Shown here piece after piece: positions 8,734-17,606 of a stretch of 44,464 bases of DNA. Position numbers and translations under genes: made by a program. Position 1 is the stretch's first letter. Each line of letters opens with the position of its first letter. A model generated the notes under the pieces. The model made no database searches, had not been told where the DNA came from, and saw only the letters and a program-made list of their open reading frames with translations. This DNA is from CAZVQX01 sp964629735 (GTDB lineage Bacteria > Bacillota_I > Bacilli_A > RF39 > UBA660), in assembly GCA_964629735.1 (NCBI GenBank), contig CAZVQX010000005.1, forward strand, positions 1 to 44,464, read 5' to 3'.

Positions 8734-10064
8734 TTTATTCCTCCTATTAATTTATCAACAGCACTTTTAAAATCATCACCCCGAGTTTCAAAATCAGGAT
8801 ATTGATCCCATGAAGCACATGCTGGGCTTAACAATATAACATCACCTTCATCGGATAAATTATAAGCAACTTTAACAGCTTCTCCTAATTTTTCTACTAC
8901 TACGGTATCAAGCGATATTAAATCAGCAAATTCTTTGATTCTATCTCTAGTTTCACCAAAGGCAACAATTCCTTTTACATTACTCATATATTCTTTTAAA
9001 TCAGCAAATGAATGACCACGGTCTAATCCACCTAATAATAAAATTGTTGGTTTATTAAAAGATGATAATGCCACTTGGGTTGAAATAACATTGGTTGATT
9101 TTGAATCGTTATAAAATTCACGTTTATTCAATTTAGCAACAAATTCTAATCGATGACTAACACCACTAAAATTATTTAGGACTTCTTTTATTACTTCATT
9201 ACTAACATTAAAATGTTTAGCAGCAATAATAGCACACATAATATTTTCATAATTATGATTTCCTTGAATACGAATATCATTTAATTCAATAACTTCTTCT
9301 TTTTGATAATAAATTGCTTCATTTTCAAGATAAATATCACTCTTATATTTTGATGAAAAATAAATAGTTTTAGGCTTAATATTACCAACTGTATCTTTAT
9401 CAGCAAAATTAACAACTGCTATATCATCGTTAGTACTATTATCAAAAATCATTAATTTATGGTTTATATAATTTTCAAAGGTTTTAAAAAAATCTAAATG
9501 GGTTTCAGTTAAATTTGTAATAATACCAATATTGGGGTGAAATTTATCAAAATCATGTAACTGTTGCGCTGATATTTCTAAAACAACAATATCGTTTTCT
9601 TTTATTTTTTCTAACATTGCTGAAAACGGAATACCAATATTACCGCCAATATGAACATTTAAACCAGCTCTTTTTAATATTTGATAAGTAATTGTTGTTG
9701 TTGTTGTTTTTCCATTGGAACCAGTAATTCCAATTACTTTTACACCTTTAGGCAATAAGTTATATGTTACCTCCATTTCATTAACTACTTTTATATTTAA
9801 CTCATTAGCTTTTAAAATACATTTATGCTCATAAGTTATTCCTGGGTTTTTAATAACATAATCAAATTTATCATTCAATAATAATTCAGGCTCAGTTGTT
9901 ATAATAACATCGGCACCTAAATCCTTTAATTCTTGTACGTGTTCTTCTTTTTGCTCCTTGGCATCAGTTATTAATATTTTATTACCACGTTTCAATAAAA
10001 TTTTAGCAACTTCATAACCACTTCTTGCCATTCCTAAAATAAAAATATTTTTTTGTTCGTACAT
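8730..10064 (-). CDS. murD: UDP-N-acetylmuramoyl-L-alanine--D-glutamate ligase
   Basis: Adds D-Glu to UDP-MurNAc-L-Ala in peptidoglycan precursor synthesis; cytoplasmic Mur ligase. Domain 1 (Rossmann-like, GMARSGYEVA) binds the UDP part. The central ATPase has the P-loop GITGSNGKTTTT and the Mur motif EISAQQLHD. The C-terminal domain carries SHRLEFV, FYNDSKSTN and LLGGLDRG. It is 444 aa from the chosen ATG at 10062-10064, preceded by GGAAGGTG. A GTG nine bases upstream lies inside that Shine-Dalgarno and is less likely. First gene of murD-eno. A complete murD means the cell makes peptidoglycan, which separates it from true mycoplasmas. Confidence 0.96.
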   Translation of the reverse strand: MYEQKNIFILGMARSGYEVAKILLKRGNKILITDAKEQKEEHVQELKDLGADVIITTEPELLLNDKFDYVIKNPGITYEHKCILKANELNIKVVNEMEVTYNLLPKGVKVIGITGSNGKTTTTTITYQILKRAGLNVHIGGNIGIPFSAMLEKIKENDIVVLEISAQQLHDFDKFHPNIGIITNLTETHLDFFKTFENYINHKLMIFDNSTNDDIAVVNFADKDTVGNIKPKTIYFSSKYKSDIYLENEAIYYQKEEVIELNDIRIQGNHNYENIMCAIIAAKHFNVSNEVIKEVLNNFSGVSHRLEFVAKLNKREFYNDSKSTNVISTQVALSSFNKPTILLLGGLDRGHSFADLKEYMSNVKGIVAFGETRDRIKEFADLISLDTVVVEKLGEAVKVAYNLSDEGDVILLSPACASWDQYPDFETRGDDFKSAVDKLIGGIK

Positions 10065-10084
10065 TATCTTCACCTTCCATTATT

Positions 10085-10113
10085 ATTATAACATTATATA
10101 TGTTTTTTGTTAA
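10085..10113 (-). promoter_or_regulatory. Promoter of murD-eno
   Basis: Minus strand -35 TTAACA (10108-10113), 17-bp spacer, extended -10 TGTTATAAT (10085-10093). Confidence 0.75.
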
Positions 10114-10121
10114 TAATAAAA

Positions 10122-10142
10122 TAAAAAAAGGTTATTCAACCT
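10122..10142 (-). terminator. Terminator of the PNPOx-like gene
   Basis: Short 5-bp hairpin AGGTT/AACCT with loop GAAT followed by TTTTTTTATTTT on the minus strand, overlapping the stop codon. The weak stem with a strong T-run gives moderate confidence. Confidence 0.6.
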
Positions 10143-10545
10143 CTTTAATATTAATTTTTGCTGTTTGAAAATTTGTGTAAACATAAATGTTTTCTGTTTG
10201 AAATTTTACAGTAACAAAATCATAAGGATCAACATAATCAATTTTATATAATTCAGCAACATCAAAATCACGATTTGGTTCGACAATGAACTTACCTTCT
10301 AACATTACTGATTGATATTTATCAGTACTGTAATAATAAATACATCCTTTTTTATTACGTTTCATTTGTTTTACTTTATATGATTCGGCACGAGTACTAA
10401 AATAAAATAATTCTAGTCCTTCCCTTTTCATTGTCGATAATGCCCGAACATTTGGATAACCTTTTAGAGCATTAGTCGCCACCATAGCATATTTATTTTT
10501 ATCAATTATTTCATTTGCTAGTTTTAAAACTTCCTCTTTATTCAT
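10132..10545 (-). CDS. Pyridoxamine 5'-phosphate oxidase-like flavin-binding protein
   Basis: Small split-barrel protein of the PNPOx-like/general stress family, 137 aa. Seen: KYAMVATNALKGYPNVRALS (strand pair with the flavin-phosphate region), ELFYFSTRAESYKVKQM (the FxTxxxSxK motif binding flavin phosphate), then GCIYYYS and VMLEGKFIVE. These fit FMN-, F420- or heme-binding split barrels; the substrate cannot be told. The start at 10545 follows AAGGAGG; a longer frame to 10569 would begin inside the -10 element and is rejected. Single-gene unit. Confidence 0.85.
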   Translation of the reverse strand: MNKEEVLKLANEIIDKNKYAMVATNALKGYPNVRALSTMKREGLELFYFSTRAESYKVKQMKRNKKGCIYYYSTDKYQSVMLEGKFIVEPNRDFDVAELYKIDYVDPYDFVTVKFQTENIYVYTNFQTAKINIKEVE

Positions 10546-10568
10546 ATAGCCTCCTTTATATTGCATCA

Positions 10569-10577
10569 ATTATAACA
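10569..10577 (-). promoter_or_regulatory. Extended -10 promoter of the PNPOx-like gene
   Basis: TGTTATAAT on the minus strand; a weak -35 TTCTAA lies 17 bp upstream. It places transcription start downstream of the alternative upstream ATG. Confidence 0.55.
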
Positions 10578-10613
10578 TAATTTACTTATATTTAGAACAT
10601 ATAATAATTCCTA

Positions 10614-13307
10614 TTACAATAATTCACCATATTTTTTAATGTATATTTTTTTAATAAACGAAGTTAATATCATATATAAAATAATTATTACAAACAGATA
10701 TATAAAATAAATTCCTGGTAAAGGTGCAAGTCCGATTGAAGTTCCAAATGTTGTAAAAGGAATTAAAGTTAATATTATAATTCCAGCACTTGTTAAAGCT
10801 GTTAATGGGAATGAAGCACGACTTTCTAAAAAAGGAATTTTTTGTGTCCTGATTAAATGTATGACAAGTGTTTGACTCCACATTGATTGAACAAACCAAC
10901 CAGCTTGAAATACAGATATATAAAGGGATCTTGTTGTCGGGTCTGTTAGTTGATGAAATAATAAACCATCTGTAAACATTGGCGATATTATATAAAACAT
11001 TAACATAAAGGTTACAATGTCAAATATTGATGATATTGGTCCAATCCATAACATAAATTTGGAAACTGAGCTTGCATCCCAATCTTTTGGCTTTTCTAAA
11101 AGTTCGCTATCAACATTATCCCAAGGTATGGCCGTACATGAAACATCATAAATTAAATTTAATAGTAATAAATGAATTGATGTCATCGGTAAAAACGGAA
11201 AAAAGGCACTAGCAACTAAAACGGAAAAAACGTTTCCAAAATTTGAACTTGCTGTTAATTTTATATATTTAATCATATTAATATAAGTTTTTCTTCCTTC
11301 AATAATACCATTTTCTAAAACCATTAAATCTTTTTCTAATAAGATAACATCTGCTGATTCTTTAGCTATATCAACTGCATTATCAACTGAAATTCCAATA
11401 TCTGCCGCTTCGAGTGCTCCGGCATCATTAATCCCATCTCCTAAATATCCAACCGAATGTCCTTTGCCGCGCAAAACATTTATAACTCTTGTTTTTTGCC
11501 CAGGTGACATTTTAGCAAATATAGTTTCTTTTTTTGCAATAACACTTAATTCTTTATCTGGCATATTGTCAATATCATGCCCTAAATATATTTTGTTATA
11601 TTTTATTCCTAACTGATTACATACAGATTTAGTCACTTCTTCATTATCGCCTGTAATTATTTTTATATCTATACCACTATTTTTTAAAGCCTCAATCGCA
11701 CCAATCGCTGATTGTTTTGGTGGATCTAAAAAGGCCAAATAACCAATTAATACCATATCTGATTCATCGGCAACTGAAAAAACTCCAACTGGGGATGGAT
11801 TTGTTTTTTGTGATACTGCAATTACCCTCATTCCATCTTTATTTAATTGTTGAACTTTTTCTAATACATAATCTTTTAGATCATCTGTTAATTCAACAAC
11901 TTTACCTTCATATTCAACAAATTTAGAAATAATTAACATTTCCTCAACCGCACCTTTTGTAATCATTTGAGTTTTTCCATTTTTATCCTCCACTACGACA
12001 GACATTCTTCTTCGATTAAAATCAAAAGGTACTTCATCTACTTTTTTATAATTAGTAACACTATTAGAAAGTTTTTCTTCAGTATATTTAAGTTCCATCG
12101 TTTTATTAATTATAGCAATATCCATTAAGTTTTTTAAACCAGTTTGATAATATGAATTTAAAAATGCATGGCGCAAAACTCGAGTATCTAAATTTCCCAT
12201 AACATCTAAATGATATTGAAGGACAATTTTATCTTCGGTAAGAGTACCTGTTTTATCAGTGCATAATATATCAATCGCGCCTAAATTTTGAATTGAATTT
12301 AAATTTTTAATTATTACTTTTTCTTTTGACATTGCAATCGCACCTTTTGCTAAAGATGTTGTAACAATCATCGGCAACATTTCCGGGGTCAGTCCAACAG
12401 CAATTGAAATAGAAAACAATAAAGCAGATAACCAATCACCTTTTGTAATCCCATTTATAAAAAAGACAATTGGGACCATTATTAACATATATTTTATAAT
12501 TATCCAAGAAACAGAGTTTACTCCTTTTTCAAAACTAGTTATTGTTGTATCTTTATTTAAACTTTGGGCAATTTCACCAAACAATGTATCATTTCCATTG
12601 GCAACAACTATTCCTTTGGCATAACCACTAACAACAGATGTCCCCATAAATAGAAGATTATTAATATCTAAAAGTGTTTTATCATTTTTATTAATTTCAG
12701 CTATTTTTTCAACTGGTTCCGATTCACCCGTTAATGATGATTGTGATATAAATAAATCTTTCGTTTGAATTAATCTTAAATCAGCCGGAATCATATCCCC
12801 GGCAGATAAATGAACAATATCGCCAACTACTATCTCGTCTAATGGTATTTCTTTTATCCCTGTTTCAATTCTCTCAATAGCCGCAGTCGTTTCAATCATT
12901 TCTAACAACTTCTCTGCTGCCTCACCAGATCTTGTCTCTTGTGTAAATTTTAAAACGCCAGAAATTATTACCATTGTTAAGATAATGATAACAGCTGTAT
13001 AATCCCTATCTAAATAATCAACTAATATAATATCCGTAAAAGTTGAAACAATAGCAAGTGTTATTAAAATTAACGTAAAGGGATTAATAAAAGCTTCAAT
13101 TATTTTATTTATTAAACTTTTCTCTTTTTTAAAATTAACAATATTCTTGCCATATTTTTCTCTTGAACAATCCACTTGTTCTTCAGTCATACCTTTTGGG
13201 GAACTATTGAAAATTTTATATATATCTACAACTTTAATTTTGGAGGATGATAATAATCGCTCATTTGTATTATTAAAATTGATATTTTGATTATTTATTT
13301 TTTTCAT
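10614..13307 (-). CDS. mgtA: Magnesium-translocating P-type ATPase (MgtA-like)
   Basis: P3B-type ATPase importing Mg2+ across the cytoplasmic membrane, 897 aa. Order: cytoplasmic N-terminus, first TM pair, actuator domain with SSLTGES (TGES dephosphorylation loop), M4 region GLTPEMLPMIVT, phosphorylation motif CTDKTGTLTED (near residue 350), hinge KIITGDNE and GDGINDAGALEAADIGISVD, then six C-terminal helices. NLIYDVSCTAIPWDNVDSE after M6 is typical of MgtA/MgtB. It has RBS AGGAGGT and its own promoter. No M-box riboswitch is recognisable in the roughly 30-base leader, so control, if any, is at the promoter. Monocistronic. Confidence 0.93.
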   Translation of the reverse strand: MKKINNQNINFNNTNERLLSSSKIKVVDIYKIFNSSPKGMTEEQVDCSREKYGKNIVNFKKEKSLINKIIEAFINPFTLILITLAIVSTFTDIILVDYLDRDYTAVIIILTMVIISGVLKFTQETRSGEAAEKLLEMIETTAAIERIETGIKEIPLDEIVVGDIVHLSAGDMIPADLRLIQTKDLFISQSSLTGESEPVEKIAEINKNDKTLLDINNLLFMGTSVVSGYAKGIVVANGNDTLFGEIAQSLNKDTTITSFEKGVNSVSWIIIKYMLIMVPIVFFINGITKGDWLSALLFSISIAVGLTPEMLPMIVTTSLAKGAIAMSKEKVIIKNLNSIQNLGAIDILCTDKTGTLTEDKIVLQYHLDVMGNLDTRVLRHAFLNSYYQTGLKNLMDIAIINKTMELKYTEEKLSNSVTNYKKVDEVPFDFNRRRMSVVVEDKNGKTQMITKGAVEEMLIISKFVEYEGKVVELTDDLKDYVLEKVQQLNKDGMRVIAVSQKTNPSPVGVFSVADESDMVLIGYLAFLDPPKQSAIGAIEALKNSGIDIKIITGDNEEVTKSVCNQLGIKYNKIYLGHDIDNMPDKELSVIAKKETIFAKMSPGQKTRVINVLRGKGHSVGYLGDGINDAGALEAADIGISVDNAVDIAKESADVILLEKDLMVLENGIIEGRKTYINMIKYIKLTASSNFGNVFSVLVASAFFPFLPMTSIHLLLLNLIYDVSCTAIPWDNVDSELLEKPKDWDASSVSKFMLWIGPISSIFDIVTFMLMFYIISPMFTDGLLFHQLTDPTTRSLYISVFQAGWFVQSMWSQTLVIHLIRTQKIPFLESRASFPLTALTSAGIIILTLIPFTTFGTSIGLAPLPGIYFIYLFVIIILYMILTSFIKKIYIKKYGELL

Positions 13308-13339
13308 TTTATACCTCCTATATTACTTTTATCCTTTTC

Positions 13340-13367
13340 ATAATAGCATAATATGATTTAATGTCAA
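13340..13367 (-). promoter_or_regulatory. Promoter of mgtA
   Basis: Minus strand -35 TTGACA (13362-13367), 16-bp spacer, -10 TATTAT (13340-13345). Confidence 0.7.
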
Positions 13368-13494
13368 GTAACGTTGTAAAATTTTTCGATATCGTTTTAA
13401 TGTTTATCTCTCAATTTTAAGTATTACATAATATTATTTTACACAAGTTCTTTTTTGTATTTAATTACAATAACTATTTATATATATTAACTTG

Positions 13495-13517
13495 TAAAAA
13501 AAGAGTTTAACACTCTT
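13495..13517 (-). terminator. Terminator of the SUF operon
   Basis: 6-bp stem AAGAGT/ACTCTT with a 5-nt loop, then TTTTTT on the minus strand. It overlaps the stop codon of the last gene (thioredoxin-like lipoprotein). Confidence 0.75.
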
Positions 13518-14145
13518 CATTACAAATAGATAATGATCCTACATAATCTTCATATACACTTTGATATTTTCCAATTACTTCTTTTAATTGGTTTTTATCT
13601 AATTTAGTTTTATATTTAGATTCAGCATAATGACTGACAATTCGTCCTTTATTAACAAAATAAACATCAGGCATTAATAATCTTTTTAAGTTTGGATCAA
13701 AATCAATATCATCTTCACTTTGATTTACTGTATCTGTTTTTAAAAAAGCTTTTAAAATTTCAACTATTTTTTGATATTCTGCACTATTGTCTTTTCTTAT
13801 TTGTTCTGGATTATAATAATAAATTGTATTTAGTTTATTATTTTTAGCAAATTCTATTAACGGTTCTAAGGTTGAACGACAATAAGGGCAAGTCGGCAGT
13901 CCAAAATAAATAATGCCGGTCCCTTCCTCTAAAAATTTAATAACTTCATCATCTGGTAAATATTGAAAAGGATTTTTAGAACTAATATTTAATTTTAAAT
14001 ATTCATTGTTATTTGCTGACTTTTGATTATTTAATTGTTCATACTCTTCTTTAAATTTAATCGAATCACTAGTTTCTTCAAAACTAAATTGTTGACAACC
14101 AGTAATTAATAACAACATTGTTAAAATAATTATTACTTTTTTCAT
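13507..14145 (-). CDS. Thioredoxin-like lipoprotein, last gene of the SUF operon
   Basis: Predicted membrane-anchored extracytoplasmic thiol-disulfide protein, 212 aa. Signal peptide with lipobox LLLITGC (lipidated Cys17). Thioredoxin fold with active site GLPTCPYCRS (Cys86/Cys89) and the cis-Pro loop LLMPDVYFV (Pro159). The insertion between them is longer and more acidic than in ordinary thioredoxin, so it may be a specialised oxidoreductase or metal/redox chaperone. The C-terminus has another Cys pair (SICNEEC). The start is set by GGAGGT three bases before ATG; the longer frame to 14181 would bury the signal peptide. It overlaps nothing but follows the DtxR-like gene directly, so it should be co-expressed with Fe-S assembly; a role there is inference. 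Confidence 0.85.
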   Translation of the reverse strand: MKKVIIILTMLLLITGCQQFSFEETSDSIKFKEEYEQLNNQKSANNNEYLKLNISSKNPFQYLPDDEVIKFLEEGTGIIYFGLPTCPYCRSTLEPLIEFAKNNKLNTIYYYNPEQIRKDNSAEYQKIVEILKAFLKTDTVNQSEDDIDFDPNLKRLLMPDVYFVNKGRIVSHYAESKYKTKLDKNQLKEVIGKYQSVYEDYVGSLSICNEEC

Positions 14146-14156
14146 ACTACCTCCAA

Positions 14157-14627
14157 CTATTGATTGAAAAAGCGACCACAACTTTCACATATTTTACTGT
14201 TACAATCATATACACAATCATCATCTATATTAGTTTCTATTTTCAATATTTCACATATATACTCTTCTAATTTAGTTATTGTATAACAAGATACTGCATG
14301 TTTTATTTTAGTTGAATCAATTTTTGCAATATTTTCTTCAACTCCCAAAACATCAATCATAAATTTTTGTAAAATTTTATCTCTTCTAATAATATCTTTG
14401 GCATGTTTTTCACCAATTTCGGTAAGTTTTATTATTCCTTCATTATAATTTATGAGTTTTAAATTATCCAAAGTTTTTAAAGCGTTTACAACACTTGGTT
14501 TACTATAATTTAAATATTCAGCAATAGTTGTAACTCGAACATCTCCTTTTTTAGAAATATTATATATAGCAGATAAATAATCAGATTGAGAAGCTGTTAA
14601 ATTAATTTTTTTAACCAATCGAACCAC
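14157..14627 (-). CDS. DtxR/MntR-family regulator with altered metal site and Cys-rich tail
   Basis: Metalloregulator-type repressor, 156 aa. Residues 10-70 form the winged helix (SQSDYLSAIYNI; VRVTTIAEYLNYSKPSVVNAL; wing GIIKLTEIGEKHA); residues 75-130 form the dimerisation helices. By hand alignment to Bacillus MntR, the ligands D8 and H103 are kept (D16, H110), but E11, H77, E99 and E102 become S19, D83, T106 and K109. Instead there are six Cys: 114, 125 and a C-terminal set 138, 142, 147, 150 (C-x3-C-x5-C-x2-C). It lies between sufB (overlap) and the thioredoxin-like lipoprotein. It may sense iron, Fe-S or zinc through the cysteines; this is inference. The start is uncertain: GTG at 14627 or TTG four codons later. 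Confidence 0.85.
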   Translation of the reverse strand: MVRLVKKINLTASQSDYLSAIYNISKKGDVRVTTIAEYLNYSKPSVVNALKTLDNLKLINYNEGIIKLTEIGEKHAKDIIRRDKILQKFMIDVLGVEENIAKIDSTKIKHAVSCYTITKLEEYICEILKIETNIDDDCVYDCNSKICESCGRFFNQ

Positions 14628-15987
14628 TCATTTCCATTTTTAATAATTGGTTTAATTCCACTGCATATTCCATTGGTAATTCTTTAGTAAAAGGTTCTAT
14701 AAACCCCATAATAATCATTTCATTAGCTTCTTCCTCAGTTAAACCTCGACTCATTATATAATACAACATTTCTTCATCTATTTTTGATACTTTAGCTTCA
14801 TGTTGAAGAGTTGATGTCCCATTTTTAATTATATTGATAGGGATAGTATCTGATTTAGAATATTTATCTAAAATTAAAGTATCACATTCAACATTAGTTT
14901 TAGCATTAGTAGCTAATTTATTATGATAAACTAATCCGCGATATATTGAATTTCCACCATCTTTTGATATTGATTTAGAAATTATACTTGACGATGTATT
15001 AGGTGCTAGATGGATCATTTTGGCGCCAGCATCTTGAATTTGACCTTTACCAGAAACCGCAATTGAAATAGTTATTCCAACTGATCCTTCACCTTTTAAA
15101 ATAACGGCTGGATATTTCATATTTGCTTTGGCTCCAATATTACCATCAATCCATTCCATAATGGCGCCTTCTTCGCAAATCGCCCTTTTAGTAACTAAAT
15201 TATAAACATTACTTGACCAATTTTGAATTGCGGTATAACGACATCTCGCATTTTTCTTAACAAATATTTCAACAACCGCCGCATGAAGTGAATCACTTGA
15301 ATAGGTTGGTGCAGTGCATCCTTCAACATATGTTAGATCAGCGCCTTCATCTACAATTATTAAAGTTCTTTCAAATTGACCCATTTTATCAGCATTTATT
15401 CTAAAATATGATTGTAATGGTTTTTCTAACTTTACCCCTTTAGGAACATATATAAATGAACCACCTGAAAAAACTGCAGAATTTAGTGCTGCATATTTAT
15501 TATCATTACTTTCCACTAAAGTGGCAAAATATTCTTTAAATAGAACAGGATATTGTTTAATTGCACTATCAGTATCTAAAAAAATTACCCCTTTTTCTTT
15601 TAATTCACGATTTAAATTGTGATAAACTACTTCCGATTCATATTGAGTGGCTATACCATCTAAATGTTTTTTTTCGGCTTCAATAACACCTATTTTATCA
15701 AAAGTATTTTTTATTTTAGTTGGAACTTGATTCCAATTACTTGTTACTTCTTCACTAGGTTTTATATAATAATATATATCATCAAAATCAATATCTGTTA
15801 AATCTAATCCCCATTTTGGATTAGGTATTTCTAAAAATTGTTGGTATGCTTTTAAGCGAAATTGCAATAACCAATCTGGTTCACCTTTTAGAGAAGATAT
15901 TTTTTTAATAACTTCTTCATTTAAGCCTTTTTCAAACTTTAAGACCGCTACGTTTCCGTCGTTAAAACCATATTTATAATCAGTCAT
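14611..15987 (-). CDS. sufB: Fe-S cluster assembly scaffold SufB
   Basis: Core scaffold subunit of the SufBCD complex on which Fe-S clusters are built. 458 aa from the ATG at 15985-15987, which follows GAGGGTGA; a GTG three codons upstream is less likely. The beta-helix core and C-terminal helical domain are full length (KNARCRYTAIQNWSSNVYNL; NVECDTLILDKYSKSDTIP; EHEAKVSKIDEEMLYYIMSRG; GFIEPFTKELPMEYAVELN). The second Cys of proteobacterial SufB is absent, which appears to be usual in Firmicutes. It overlaps sufU upstream and the DtxR-like gene downstream. Confidence 0.96.
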   Translation of the reverse strand: MTDYKYGFNDGNVAVLKFEKGLNEEVIKKISSLKGEPDWLLQFRLKAYQQFLEIPNPKWGLDLTDIDFDDIYYYIKPSEEVTSNWNQVPTKIKNTFDKIGVIEAEKKHLDGIATQYESEVVYHNLNRELKEKGVIFLDTDSAIKQYPVLFKEYFATLVESNDNKYAALNSAVFSGGSFIYVPKGVKLEKPLQSYFRINADKMGQFERTLIIVDEGADLTYVEGCTAPTYSSDSLHAAVVEIFVKKNARCRYTAIQNWSSNVYNLVTKRAICEEGAIMEWIDGNIGAKANMKYPAVILKGEGSVGITISIAVSGKGQIQDAGAKMIHLAPNTSSSIISKSISKDGGNSIYRGLVYHNKLATNAKTNVECDTLILDKYSKSDTIPINIIKNGTSTLQHEAKVSKIDEEMLYYIMSRGLTEEEANEMIIMGFIEPFTKELPMEYAVELNQLLKMEMSGSIG

Positions 15988-16417
15988 TTGTTTCACCCTC
16001 GATAAAATCAGAAAAAGCTTTATAACCTAGATTAGCACATTTAATACGTGGTGGGACATTAACAATTCCTTTTAAACTAATGGCATCTCCTAATAAACTA
16101 GGGTTATACTCTTTATCTGTTATCATATTATTAAAATTTTTAATTATTTTTTTCGCTTCACTTATTGATTTACCGATTAATAATTCACTCATCATTGATA
16201 CACTTGAAGTACAAATTGAACATCCAACAACTTCATAAGTTAAATCAACTATTTGATCTTTATCAATTAAAATAAACAATGTTAATTCGTCACCACATGA
16301 CGGATTTTTCAAATGGATACTTTTAAATTTATCAGTAACATCTTTTTGATTACGTGGATTTTTTACATGATCCATAATAATTTCCCGATATAGGCTTTCA
16401 TCATTTAAATAAGACAT
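15980..16417 (-). CDS. sufU: SufU, zinc-dependent sulfurtransferase/scaffold
   Basis: Accepts persulfide sulfur from SufS and feeds it to SufBCD. 145 aa. The zinc ligands and active residues of Firmicutes SufU are present: NPSCGDE (Cys41, Asp43), GCSICTSS (Cys66) and RIKCANL (Cys127), together with the SufU-specific insertion between GKS and the last Cys. The start at 16417 (MSYLNDESLYREII) follows GGTGATT; the frame's upstream GTG lies in that RBS. It overlaps the sufS end by 17 bases and the sufB start by 8 bases. Confidence 0.95.
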   Translation of the reverse strand: MSYLNDESLYREIIMDHVKNPRNQKDVTDKFKSIHLKNPSCGDELTLFILIDKDQIVDLTYEVVGCSICTSSVSMMSELLIGKSISEAKKIIKNFNNMITDKEYNPSLLGDAISLKGIVNVPPRIKCANLGYKAFSDFIEGETND

Positions 16418-17606
16418 TGATATAATCACCCGACCTTTTTAACACTTCAACTACTTTATCACATTCTTCATAAGTATTATAAAAAGATAAACTAATTCTA
16501 ATTGTAGCAGCAACCCCTAAATCATGCATCAAAGGTTCAGCACAGTGATGGCCAGCTCTAACAATGATATTTTCTTTATCTAAAAACGATGCTACATCGT
16601 GAGCATGAATATTTTTTATATTAAATGTAATAATACTTGAATTAACATTATCAATATTATATATTTCAATATTATTAACTTCTTTGATTAGTTTATCAAC
16701 TAAATAATTTCTTAAATTTTTAGTATATTCATTTATTTCATTTTGACCAATTTCTTGAATATAATCAATCGCACGGCCTAAACCGAGTACTTCTGGAATC
16801 ATCATTGTTCCCGCTTCAAATTTATATGGTGCTTCTTTATACGTTGATTTTAAACAGGTTACGTGTTCAATCATTTCCCCACCAAACATAACTGGTGGCA
16901 TTATATCTAAGAGTTCTTTTTTACCATATAAAACTCCAACTCCCATTGGGCCATACATTTTATGGCTTGAAAAAGCATAAAAATCAATATTTAATTGGCT
17001 TACATTTATTTTATCGTGAACTATTCCTTGAGCGCCATCTACTACAAAATAAGCATTAAATTGATGCACTATTTCTGATAATTTTAATAAATTATTAATA
17101 CCACCCATAACATTAGACATGTGATTTATGGCAACGATTTTTGTTTTATTATTCATTACTTTTAATAAATCATTTGGATCAACTAATCCGTTTTCCAAAG
17201 TAGGTACAATTAGTAATTTAGCACCAACTTTTTTACATAATTCTTGCCATGGTATAAAATTAGCGTGATGTTCAACAATTGATACTATCACTTCATCATC
17301 TTTTTCTAATATTAAATTACCAAATGATAAAGCAATTAAGTTTAAACTTTCTGTTGTGCCTCTAGTAAAAATTATTTCGTCTTTTTTACTTCCTATAAAA
17401 TTTGCCACTTTTTTCCGAACTTGTTCATATTTTTGTGTTACTGAAAAACCTAAATTATCAATGCCACGATTAGTATTTACTCCATAGTTGATATAATAAT
17501 CATTCATTACATCAATTACACATTTAGGTTTTAAAGATGTTGAAGCATTATTAAAATATATAAAATCATGATTTAACATGGGAAAATCTTTTCGATATTT
17601 ATTCAT
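16401..17606 (-). CDS. sufS: Cysteine desulfurase SufS
   Basis: PLP enzyme taking sulfur from cysteine and passing it to SufU. 401 aa, normal for class II (SufS/CsdA-like). Seen: N-terminal YFNNASTSLKP, TRGTTESLNLIA, NHMSNVMGGINN, PLP-binding Lys in FSSHKMYGPMGVGVLYG, and the catalytic Cys in RAGHHCAEP (near residue 360). The start at 17606 follows GGAGG; the frame upstream (to 17624) would include the RBS. Its first codons overlap the sufD end. Confidence 0.96.
   Translation of the reverse strand: MNKYRKDFPMLNHDFIYFNNASTSLKPKCVIDVMNDYYINYGVNTNRGIDNLGFSVTQKYEQVRKKVANFIGSKKDEIIFTRGTTESLNLIALSFGNLILEKDDEVIVSIVEHHANFIPWQELCKKVGAKLLIVPTLENGLVDPNDLLKVMNNKTKIVAINHMSNVMGGINNLLKLSEIVHQFNAYFVVDGAQGIVHDKINVSQLNIDFYAFSSHKMYGPMGVGVLYGKKELLDIMPPVMFGGEMIEHVTCLKSTYKEAPYKFEAGTMMIPEVLGLGRAIDYIQEIGQNEINEYTKNLRNYLVDKLIKEVNNIEIYNIDNVNSSIITFNIKNIHAHDVASFLDKENIIVRAGHHCAEPLMHDLGVAATIRISLSFYNTYEECDKVVEVLKRSGDYINVLFK

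Noticed and set aside
13308..13506. Possible magnesium riboswitch upstream of mgtA.
   Set aside because: The promoter lies about 30 bases before the start codon, leaving no room for an M-box, and none of its motifs is seen.
14611..15987. SufB lacks the second Cys of the proteobacterial active region (reads LDKYSKSDTIP).
   Set aside because: As far as I recall, Firmicutes SufB proteins have a similar Cys-less segment here, so this is a lineage feature, not a defect.
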